Origin: an uncultured Alphaproteobacteria bacterium
GTDB lineage: Bacteria; Pseudomonadota; Alphaproteobacteria; Rhizobiales; TMED25
Length of the DNA stretch: 33,942 nucleotides
NCBI GenBank assembly: GCA_938074435.1
Contig: CALJEH010000050.1
Span: 1 to 33,942 of the forward strand
Reading direction: 5' to 3'
How positions within the stretch are numbered: position 1 is the stretch's first letter; every line of letters starts with the position of its first letter. The notes under the pieces were generated by a model. The model ran no database searches and had not been told where the DNA came from. It saw nothing but the letters and a program-made list of their open reading frames with translations. Shown one piece after another: positions 15,979 to 22,812 of this stretch. Both the position numbers and the translations under genes were made by a program.

Positions 15979-16475
15979 TGGAAAATATTCTTTATTTAGA
16001 TCACAATGAACATCCACTAGATATCATTGAAAATTTAGCAGAAACAGAAAACTATTCTTTTAGTAGATCTTTAAAGGATGAATTGGACTTATGGATTTCG
16101 TCGAAAAATTCTAATTTCCGTATAAACTTTAACTGGAATGATACACTTGAAGGAATTCATATTGCAGTATTTTTTGATACAAAAATACCAGATCACAGGG
16201 TCAATGAAGTAACAAAGTTAACTATAAAAATTAATCAATTGATATGGTTAGGGCATTTTGATATTTGGACTAATGAGCAAATCCCAGTATTCAGATATAA
16301 TTTACTTCTCGCTGGTGGGCTTTTGCCAACAAATAAACAATCTAATGCATTATTAAATCATATAGTGGAAGCTTGTGAAAAGTTCTACCCATCATTTCAA
16401 TACGTAATATGGGGTGGTAATGATGCAGATGAGGCGATAAAAAACGCAATGTTTACAACCGTTGGAGAATCATGA
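15978..16475 (+). CDS. YbjN domain-containing protein
   Basis: A 165-residue YbjN-family protein (type III secretion chaperone-like fold). Matching segments are the N-terminal HPLDIIENLAE, the FRINFNWNDTLEGIHIAVFFD strands, a middle helix with NEVTKLTIKINQLIWLGHFDIW, and the C-terminal FYPSFQYVIWGG. In enterics YbjN affects motility, stress tolerance and plasmid copy traits, but its molecular activity is unresolved. The alphaproteobacterial version sits next to proC, as here. The gene overlaps proC by four bases (ATGA). No strong Shine-Dalgarno is visible, and the bases just before the ATG form the outer arm of the inverted repeat described for this leader. Confidence 0.82.
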   Translation: MENILYLDHNEHPLDIIENLAETENYSFSRSLKDELDLWISSKNSNFRINFNWNDTLEGIHIAVFFDTKIPDHRVNEVTKLTIKINQLIWLGHFDIWTNEQIPVFRYNLLLAGGLLPTNKQSNALLNHIVEACEKFYPSFQYVIWGGNDADEAIKNAMFTTVGES

Positions 16476-17293
16476 GTCTAGCATCTATAGAAAGTATAAA
16501 TATCATTGGTTTTGGAAGGATGGGAAAATCAATCTTAAGCGGTTGGTTAAATAATCAACTAGATAAAAAAGTAGTAAAGATTGTTGATCCTTTTATAGAT
16601 GATACAGATCCATTCTTAATCAATCACAATCTAAAACTAAATGATATGGATAAAATAAGATTAGACGATGGAATTGTTCTAATTGCTGTAAAACCACAGG
16701 TGGCCGGTGAGTTATTTAAAAAATTAAGAGAAATGATATCAGAAAACACTGTTATAATCTCAATAATCGCAGGATATTCTGTTGCTGATATGAAGAAACA
16801 TTTAGGCCCAAAACCAACAATAATAAGAACCATGCCAAACACCCCTGCAGCTATCGGGAAAGGTATTACAGCATTATTTTCTGAAAACCAGCTATCTCAA
16901 GATCTAATTAATAAAGTCGAAAGTTTATTTGGATCAATGGGAAAGTTCTTTTGGGTTGAGAATGAAACAGATATGCATGCAATTACAGCAATTTCTGGAA
17001 GTGGTCCAGCGTATTATTATTTATTTACTGAGTGTTTATCTACTATTGCTGTAAAACATGGTTTAAAAAGAGAACTCGCAGAAATATTATCAACTCAGAC
17101 ATTTATAGGATCATCTGCTTTAATGGAAAATTCCCCAAATGTAGGAGTTGTAGAACACAGAGAAAACGTAACATCGCCTGGCGGAACAACTGAAGCAGCA
17201 TTGAAAATATTCATGAATAATGATAGATTAAAATTATTGATAGATGAAGCTGTTAGTATGGCTATTGAGCGAAGCAGGACTCTATCTAAGTAA
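16472..17293 (+). CDS. proC: Pyrroline-5-carboxylate reductase
   Basis: ProC carries out the last step of proline synthesis, reducing 1-pyrroline-5-carboxylate with NAD(P)H. The 273-residue protein opens with the dinucleotide-binding motif GFGRMG (residues 13-18). It has AVKPQ in the middle of the Rossmann domain and IRTMPNTPAAIGKG. Its C-terminal domain contains SGSGPAYYYLFTE and the family signature ENVTSPGGTTEAAL. The start is coupled to the ybjN-like stop (ATGA), with GGAGAA as Shine-Dalgarno. The TetR-fold gene follows after 27 bases. Length and motifs are normal. Confidence 0.97.
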   Translation: MSLASIESINIIGFGRMGKSILSGWLNNQLDKKVVKIVDPFIDDTDPFLINHNLKLNDMDKIRLDDGIVLIAVKPQVAGELFKKLREMISENTVIISIIAGYSVADMKKHLGPKPTIIRTMPNTPAAIGKGITALFSENQLSQDLINKVESLFGSMGKFFWVENETDMHAITAISGSGPAYYYLFTECLSTIAVKHGLKRELAEILSTQTFIGSSALMENSPNVGVVEHRENVTSPGGTTEAALKIFMNNDRLKLLIDEAVSMAIERSRTLSK

Positions 17294-17320
17294 TAATTAT
17301 CTAATACTCTAATATTTAGA

Positions 17321-17929
17321 ATGGCTAAAACAAATAAAGAAAAAGTAGTTGATGCTCTTTTGAGCTTACTAGAAAAAGAGAACTATAATCTAATCAACAT
17401 TGAGAAGGTTGCAAGAAGAGCAAAGCTCAAAAAAGAGAATATAAAAGCTGATTTTTTAGATTTAGACTCAATTGTTTATGAGTTTTTTAATAATATTGAT
17501 CTAGAGGTAGGGGATCTAACTCGGGAAGATGCAAATATAAATGATCCAAAGGATATTATATTAAACATCATTTTGAATAAATTAGAACTTTATAGTGGGA
17601 GAAGAAATGCAATCATTAATCTGATTGGCAAGGAATCGAATTTCAGGAATAAATATTTTTTTCAAATGACAAATATTACAAGAATATTTGATGATATATA
17701 TAAAAATGATAAGCAGAAAAACTTACATAAGTTATCACGTGATATAGGATTAATCCATATATATAAACAGACTATAGATCAATGGATGTTAGATGATGAT
17801 ATGTCAAAAATTATGTCATTTCTAGATCAGAAACTCATAAAATCAGGTGAAATTTTTGAGCAAATCAGTAAACCAATAAAGTTTGTTGACAATTTGGTTT
17901 CAAAGTTCTCCAAATCAAGGTCCGCTTAG
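17321..17929 (+). CDS. TetR-fold protein: TetR-type regulator, COQ9-like role possible
   Basis: This 202-residue, mostly helical protein starts with a TetR-like helix-turn-helix region (about residues 6-52: VVDALLSLLE, then NIEKVARRAKLKKENIKADF). Its C-terminal part (IDQWMLDDDMSKIMSFLDQKL) has some resemblance to the TetR-related COQ9 family, which binds lipids and aids ubiquinone synthesis. The recognition-helix region is Lys-rich and lacks some usual TetR residues, so DNA binding is uncertain. It follows proC by 27 bases in a cluster that begins with ubiK. The nearby palindromes at 15911-15936 and 17972-18008 are candidate targets if it does bind DNA. Confidence 0.6.
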   Translation: MAKTNKEKVVDALLSLLEKENYNLINIEKVARRAKLKKENIKADFLDLDSIVYEFFNNIDLEVGDLTREDANINDPKDIILNIILNKLELYSGRRNAIINLIGKESNFRNKYFFQMTNITRIFDDIYKNDKQKNLHKLSRDIGLIHIYKQTIDQWMLDDDMSKIMSFLDQKLIKSGEIFEQISKPIKFVDNLVSKFSKSRSA

Positions 17930-17971
17930 ACTAAAAAAATCATTATATTCATTACTTTTTTCTTCTAGAAT

Positions 17972-18008
17972 AAATAACAATATTGTATATACTTCATATT
18001 GTTTATTT
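17972..18008. repeat. Imperfect inverted repeat upstream of ilvE
   Basis: AAATAACAATAT (17972-17983) pairs with ATATTGTTTATTT (17996-18008) over 12 bp with one bulged base and a 12-base loop. It ends 18 bases before the ilvE start, just upstream of the Shine-Dalgarno region (CAGGGAA). It could be an operator or a leader hairpin. No T-run follows, so it is not an obvious terminator of the TetR-fold gene. Confidence 0.45.
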
Positions 18009-18026
18009 CAAGCAGCAGGGAATTAA

Positions 18027-18896
18027 ATGGCAGCACATTTTGATAATCGGGATGGTTATATCTGGTTCAATGGAGAGTTAGTTGATTGGCCAGATGTAAA
18101 ATTACATGTTTTAAGTCACGCGTTGCACTACGCTAGTTCTGTATTTGAGGGTGAAAGAGTTTACAATAAAAAAATCTTTAAATTAGAAGAACATACAGAG
18201 CGTTTATTCTATTCAGCTGAGAGAATGGATATGAAAATTCCATATACTCAAGATCAGGTAAATGAAGCTTGTAAACAAATCGTCGATAAAAATTCCATAA
18301 TTGATGGTTATGTGAGGCCAATTGCCTGGAGAGGTGCAGAAATGATGGGAGTATCTGCACAATCAACTAAAATTAATTTAGCAATTGCAGTTTGGGAGTG
18401 GCCATCTTATTTTGATCCTGAACAGAGATTGAAGGGCATTAGGCTAACACTCTCAAAATGGAAGCGACCATCACCTGAAACTATACCTTGTGATACAAAA
18501 GCAGCAGGATTATACATGATATGTACATTATCAAAACATGATGCTGAAAAGCGCGGTTACGCAGACTCACTTATGCTGGATTATGAAAATTATGTTGCTG
18601 AAGCAACTGGAGCTAATGTTTTCTTCATTAAAGATGGTGAAATACATACACCAATACCAGATTGTTTTCTTGATGGCATAACAAGACGAACTGTTATTGA
18701 TATTGCTAAAAAGAGAGGGATTAAGGTAATTGAAAGAAAAATTCTACCAGAAGAAATGTCAGATTTTTCAGAATGTTTCTTGACAGGAACAGCAGTAGAG
18801 GTGACTCCTGTGTCTGAGATTGCGGAATGCAAATTCACACCGGGTGAGATAACAAAAAATCTAATGGAAGACTATTTAAATTTAGTCAAAAATTAG
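18027..18896 (+). CDS. ilvE: Branched-chain-amino-acid aminotransferase
   Basis: IlvE interconverts Leu, Ile and Val with their 2-oxo acids, using PLP and glutamate. This is a 289-residue fold-type IV aminotransferase. It has the N-terminal HALHYASSVFEGERVY, which is typical of IlvE, RPIAWRG, the PLP-binding Lys158 in PCDTKAAGLYM, and the EATGANVFFIKDGE and GITRRTVID segments. D-amino-acid transaminase and aminodeoxychorismate lyase share the fold, but the VFEGERVY and RPIAWRG motifs favour IlvE. A 97-base gap with an inverted repeat separates it from the TetR-fold gene, so it may have its own promoter. Its stop overlaps the moaE stop by four bases (TTAG). Confidence 0.93.
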   Translation: MAAHFDNRDGYIWFNGELVDWPDVKLHVLSHALHYASSVFEGERVYNKKIFKLEEHTERLFYSAERMDMKIPYTQDQVNEACKQIVDKNSIIDGYVRPIAWRGAEMMGVSAQSTKINLAIAVWEWPSYFDPEQRLKGIRLTLSKWKRPSPETIPCDTKAAGLYMICTLSKHDAEKRGYADSLMLDYENYVAEATGANVFFIKDGEIHTPIPDCFLDGITRRTVIDIAKKRGIKVIERKILPEEMSDFSECFLTGTAVEVTPVSEIAECKFTPGEITKNLMEDYLNLVKN

Positions 18897-19336
18897 TCTC
18901 CCCAACGTTCCATTTTCTCAATATCATCAACTTTTTGTTCTACCCACATACACTTATCCTTATAAATTTCTTTTTTCCAAAACGGGGCGCTATTCTTTAG
19001 ATAATCCATGATATATTGGGTTGCTTCTTGGCAGTCGGTTCTGTGGTCTGAAGATGTAATTACAAACACGATATTTTCACCAGGTAATAATTCTCCGAAT
19101 CTATGAATGACGGTTAAATTATTGATTTTCCATTTTTTTTTGGCATTTTCAGCGATATTTAAAATCTCTTTTACCGCCATATCTGGATAACAATCAAGAT
19201 TTAAGCTAATCAAGTTTTCTTCAGCTCTAACCTTACCAACAAATAATGATATTGCCGCATCCATTTTTGAAGAATTTTCAAATCTTTCAAGCTCCTTATT
19301 TACATGAAAATCCTCTTCCCTAACATCTATATACAT
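18893..19336 (-). CDS. moaE: Molybdopterin synthase catalytic subunit
   Basis: MoaE with thiocarboxylated MoaD converts cyclic pyranopterin monophosphate to molybdopterin. The 147-residue protein has the ISLFVGKVR start of the fold, VIHRFGELLPGENIVFV, HRTDCQEATQYIMDYLK, and the active-site segment FWKKEIYKD containing the conserved lysines, ending with W-V-E. It directly follows moaD, with one base between the genes. The pair sits at the end of the uvrB-SDR-uvrC-pgsA run, an order shared with other alphaproteobacteria from uvrC onward. The 3' end overlaps convergent ilvE by four bases. Confidence 0.95.
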   Translation of the reverse strand: MYIDVREEDFHVNKELERFENSSKMDAAISLFVGKVRAEENLISLNLDCYPDMAVKEILNIAENAKKKWKINNLTVIHRFGELLPGENIVFVITSSDHRTDCQEATQYIMDYLKNSAPFWKKEIYKDKCMWVEQKVDDIEKMERWGD

Positions 19337-19337
19337 C

Positions 19338-19589
19338 TCATCCTCCTGTCATAGGTGGGAAAAATGCAACTTCATCATTATTAGTTATTTTAGCATTTGA
19401 TCTGCTAAGTTTTTGATTAATCGCAAATTTTATTTGTTTTCTATTTGCAAAGGCAGCTTCATATCTTTCATCCATAGTACACAAAAAATTTATTAATGTA
19501 TTCACGTCGATGACGTGGTCTGGAACTTTTATTTCCTCTTCACGCTTATCAATAATTTCGGCAACCCAGGCAAAATATTTTATTTTCAT
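19338..19589 (-). CDS. moaD: Molybdopterin synthase sulfur-carrier subunit
   Basis: MoaD is a ubiquitin-like sulfur carrier. The 83-residue protein begins with the typical MKIKYFAWVAE strand and ends in the required Gly-Gly (FFPPMTGG), whose terminal carboxylate is adenylated and thiocarboxylated. The insertion point for MoaE follows from its position one base upstream of moaE, and it starts one base after the pgsA stop. Length is normal and no extra domain is present. Confidence 0.94.
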   Translation of the reverse strand: MKIKYFAWVAEIIDKREEEIKVPDHVIDVNTLINFLCTMDERYEAAFANRKQIKFAINQKLSRSNAKITNNDEVAFFPPMTGG

Positions 19590-19590
19590 A

Positions 19591-20178
19591 TCAAGTTCTA
19601 CCCTTTATCTTTTTAACAGAAGATTGAATATATAATACTAAAGTAATGATAGTTACTATCGCTGATAACAAAATTAACCAATTTGTGACTTGGGTTATGA
19701 TTGAATTTTCTGTTTCTTGTAGTGATGCAATGAATAGAAATATGAGTGATATAAATTGAATAGTAGTTTTAATTTTAGATAAGCCTATCACATCAATGCT
19801 TATGCTATAATTAGCCATCACTTCTCTCAATGTTATAATAATAATTTCCCTAGCAGCGATGATGTAAATACAAATTAGTGATGTTAAATTTAAGAAAGAT
19901 GAACCCAAAAATAGCATAAACATCAAAATGACAAGAAGTTTATCTGCGATCGGATCTAAGATCTTCCCTAATAGGGATGTTTGATTTAATTTCCTTGCTA
20001 GATATCCATCAATAAAATCTGACAATGATGCATACAAAAAAATAAAGAAAGATAAGAGTCGCAAAATATAAATATCAGATAAATATAGGCCGATTATGAC
20101 AGGGATTGCAACTAACCTGCTCATAGTAATTAAATTTGGGATTGTGTATATATTATTCATACTTTTATCAACTTTCAT
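19591..20178 (-). CDS. pgsA: CDP-diacylglycerol--glycerol-3-phosphate 3-phosphatidyltransferase
   Basis: PgsA makes phosphatidylglycerol phosphate, the committed step to phosphatidylglycerol and the source of the Lgt substrate. The 195-residue membrane protein carries the CDP-alcohol phosphotransferase signature DG-x2-AR-x8-G-x3-D-x3-D, seen from DGYLARKL to LDPIAD, within several hydrophobic helices. The track start gives an 11-base overlap with uvrC. Met7 (MNNIYTIPNLIT) is the more family-like start and would leave a 7-base gap; neither has a strong Shine-Dalgarno. The 3' end is one base from moaD. Confidence 0.92.
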   Translation of the reverse strand: MKVDKSMNNIYTIPNLITMSRLVAIPVIIGLYLSDIYILRLLSFFIFLYASLSDFIDGYLARKLNQTSLLGKILDPIADKLLVILMFMLFLGSSFLNLTSLICIYIIAAREIIIITLREVMANYSISIDVIGLSKIKTTIQFISLIFLFIASLQETENSIITQVTNWLILLSAIVTIITLVLYIQSSVKKIKGRT

Positions 20179-22021
20179 GGAATGATTGGTATATATCCAT
20201 TGCTAATTTTTCACTAATGCCAGGGACTTTCATTATATCATCTACATTTGCGTCCTGTATAGACTTCATACTTCCAAAATATTTCATTAATTGATTTTTT
20301 CTTTTAATACCAATACCTTCAAGGTCATCAAGTTTTGAATATTTTAGTGCTCTATTTCTCCGAATTCTGTGACTTCCTATTGCGAATCTGTGCGCTTCAT
20401 CTCTCATCCGTTGTAAGAAGAAGAAGATAGGATCGTTTGTATCAAGAATTATTATTCCATTTTCTACGGTATGTATTTTTTCATTCCCATGCTTTCTCTT
20501 TTTATCTTTTGAGATACTTATCAATTGAACCTGGTTGAGATTAAATTCATTTAGGATATCCTTTGCTATATTTAATTGACCTGTCCCACCATCAATAATT
20601 ATTAAGTCTGGAGAATTTTCATACGCGACCTTATTTTCTATTTTAGAAAATCTTCTGGTGAGGACTTCTTTCATCATACCATAATCATCACCAGGTTTAA
20701 TTTCTTCTGATCTAATATTAAATTTTCTATAACTTTTATTTTCGAATCCATCCTCTCCAACCACAACCATGGCCCCAACAGGATGGCTACCTTGAATGTG
20801 GCTGTTATCATAAATTTCAATTCTCTTTGGAATTTTATTTAATAAAAGTTTGTTTGCTAAACCATCCAAAAGTACTTTGTGGTTATCTATTTGATTTAAT
20901 TTTCTATTAAGAGCTTGTTCGCAATTTATAAGAGCTTTTTGGATGAGTTTATATTTTTCTCCCATCTTAGGGATTTGAATGTAAATCTTTTTTTTATTCT
21001 TTTCACATAAAGCGTATTCTAGTAACTTTTTACTAGGTATTTCATGGGAAATAATAATATCCTTTGGACAGGGATGAGTAGTGTAAAATTGAGCTAGAAA
21101 TGAATCCAAAATCTCTTCATTAGTATCTAGTTTATTATTGATAGGGAAATATTCTCTATTACCCCAATTTTGTCCTGCTCTAATAAAAAATACTTGCACA
21201 CATACCAAATTATCTAACTTCATTATAGCAAAAATATCTGCATCATTAATACTTGTGTTATGTATAGTTTGTTGTGATTGAATTTTATTAATTGTTTCAA
21301 GACGATCTCTTAACTTTGCTGCATTTTCATAATTTAATTTTGAAGACTCTTCCTGCATTGCAGAATATATTTTATCTTTTATGGTGCTTGCTTTACCCTT
21401 CATGAATAGATCTAAGTCATCAAGAAGAGAATTGTAATCTTTTTTTGAAATCTCATCAGTGCAGGGTGCAGAACATTTATTTATTTGATATAAAAGACAA
21501 GGGCGTGATCTATTCTCAAAAACACTATCTGAACATGTTCTTAGCAAAAAAGCTTTTTGTAAAATATCAATTGTCCTATTCACAGCACCCGCAGAAGCAA
21601 AGGGACCATAATATTGTCCATTAATTTTTTTTTCGCCTCTATATTTCATTAATCTAGGATAGGGATGTTGACTGTTAATTAGGATATGGGCGAAAGATTT
21701 ATCATCTCGCATTGCGATATTATATTTAGGTTTATTTTTTTTTATAAGATTTGCTTCTAACAGTAGAGCTTCAGCTTCAGAAACAGTTATTATGAATTCC
21801 ATAGCTTTTGTCTCTGAAATCATTTTTTTTATTCTGTTTGAGTGATTATTGGGGTTTGTGTAGCTTTTGACTCTATTTGATAAGTTTTTTGCTTTTCCAA
21901 TGTAAAGAATCTTTTGATTTGCATCTAACATTCTATACACACCAGGTTTTTTAGAGAGAGTCTCTGTGTATTTTTTTATAATTTTTGCTCCAGCTTGGAG
22001 ATTTGTTAACTGTGAAACCAT
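20168..22021 (-). CDS. uvrC: UvrABC excinuclease subunit C
   Basis: UvrC makes both incisions around a UvrB-marked DNA lesion. The 617-residue protein has the N-terminal GIY-YIG nuclease (GVY at residues 27-29, YIG at 40-42). The four cysteines of the Fe-S cluster are intact (Cys163, 175, 183, 187). A UVR/UvrB-binding helix pair lies near residues 210-245, the RNase H-like nuclease contains EIYDNSHIQG and LIIIDGGTGQLN, and a helix-hairpin-helix tail contains LEGIGIKRKNQLMKYFGS. It lies 5 bases after the SDR gene, with uvrB just upstream, so the two nucleotide-excision repair subunits are likely co-expressed. Confidence 0.98.
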   Translation of the reverse strand: MVSQLTNLQAGAKIIKKYTETLSKKPGVYRMLDANQKILYIGKAKNLSNRVKSYTNPNNHSNRIKKMISETKAMEFIITVSEAEALLLEANLIKKNKPKYNIAMRDDKSFAHILINSQHPYPRLMKYRGEKKINGQYYGPFASAGAVNRTIDILQKAFLLRTCSDSVFENRSRPCLLYQINKCSAPCTDEISKKDYNSLLDDLDLFMKGKASTIKDKIYSAMQEESSKLNYENAAKLRDRLETINKIQSQQTIHNTSINDADIFAIMKLDNLVCVQVFFIRAGQNWGNREYFPINNKLDTNEEILDSFLAQFYTTHPCPKDIIISHEIPSKKLLEYALCEKNKKKIYIQIPKMGEKYKLIQKALINCEQALNRKLNQIDNHKVLLDGLANKLLLNKIPKRIEIYDNSHIQGSHPVGAMVVVGEDGFENKSYRKFNIRSEEIKPGDDYGMMKEVLTRRFSKIENKVAYENSPDLIIIDGGTGQLNIAKDILNEFNLNQVQLISISKDKKRKHGNEKIHTVENGIIILDTNDPIFFFLQRMRDEAHRFAIGSHRIRRNRALKYSKLDDLEGIGIKRKNQLMKYFGSMKSIQDANVDDIMKVPGISEKLAMDIYQSFHES

Positions 22022-22026
22022 AGAAA

Positions 22027-22791
22027 CTAATCAACTTTCACTTCGATGTAATCTGGTGTTTTCCATGATAAATGTTGGCCGGAGTCTATTGCAATTATTT
22101 GTCCTGTAACTGATCTTGTTGAAAGTATAAATTTGATAGCATTGGAGATATCTTTTATATCAGGTTTTTTTTGTAGGGGGGTGTTATTAGCTTCTTCTGC
22201 AAAGTCATCATCTGATTGGTCGTGGTTTGCTAATATAGGTCCTGGTGCTACTGCATTCACTCTAATAAGAGGACTAAATTCTTGAGCCATCATTTGAGTT
22301 GCGCCCCATAACGCAAACTTACTGATAGAATAACTGAAATAAGATGGGTTCATTCTCAGAACTCTTTGATCAATTATATTTATGATATTCTTGTCTATTT
22401 CATTATTGTTTTCGTTTGTTTGGGCAATATGCTTGGAGATCAACAGGGGAGCTAAAAGATTAGTATTGATATGATTGTTAAACCTATCATTAGAAAAATC
22501 TCTTGCACTATCAAATTCAAAAATAGACGCACAATTTATCAATGTATCAAGTTCTCCATTACAATCTTTATCAATCTGATCAATCATTTGCATGATTTGA
22601 TTTGAATTAGAGAGATCTGCTTTATATATTTGTGTATTAACTTTCTTCTTAATTAGAGAATCTCTGAGTTTTTGAGCTTCTTCAATTGAATTGTTGTAGT
22701 GGATTAGTATTCGATTATTCTCTTCTGCTAAAGAATTGACTATTGATTTACCAATTCTTTTTGCGCCACCAGTCACTAAAATAGTTTTCAT
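22027..22791 (-). CDS. SDR-family oxidoreductase, pteridine reductase-like (FolM/PTR1 type)
   Basis: A 254-residue short-chain dehydrogenase. It has the cofactor motif TGGAKRIG (residues 7-14), whose Lys-Arg is typical of NADPH-using pteridine reductases. NCAS (about 86-89) replaces NNAG, as in FolM-like enzymes. The catalytic Tyr154-xxx-Lys158 lies in YFSYSISKFALWGAT, followed by VNAVAPGPI and a C-terminal TGQIIAIDSGQHL. Dihydropterin or dihydrofolate reduction is a reasonable guess, perhaps related to the molybdopterin genes downstream, but substrate is not readable. It is sandwiched between uvrB (21-base gap) and uvrC (5-base gap). Confidence 0.8.
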   Translation of the reverse strand: MKTILVTGGAKRIGKSIVNSLAEENNRILIHYNNSIEEAQKLRDSLIKKKVNTQIYKADLSNSNQIMQMIDQIDKDCNGELDTLINCASIFEFDSARDFSNDRFNNHINTNLLAPLLISKHIAQTNENNNEIDKNIINIIDQRVLRMNPSYFSYSISKFALWGATQMMAQEFSPLIRVNAVAPGPILANHDQSDDDFAEEANNTPLQKKPDIKDISNAIKFILSTRSVTGQIIAIDSGQHLSWKTPDYIEVKVD

Positions 22792-22812
22792 TATTATCCT
22801 TTAATTTTAATT

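Noticed and set aside
17294-17320. Separate promoter for the TetR-fold gene
   Set aside because: The 27-base gap after proC is too short for a clear promoter and none is visible; co-transcription with proC is simpler.
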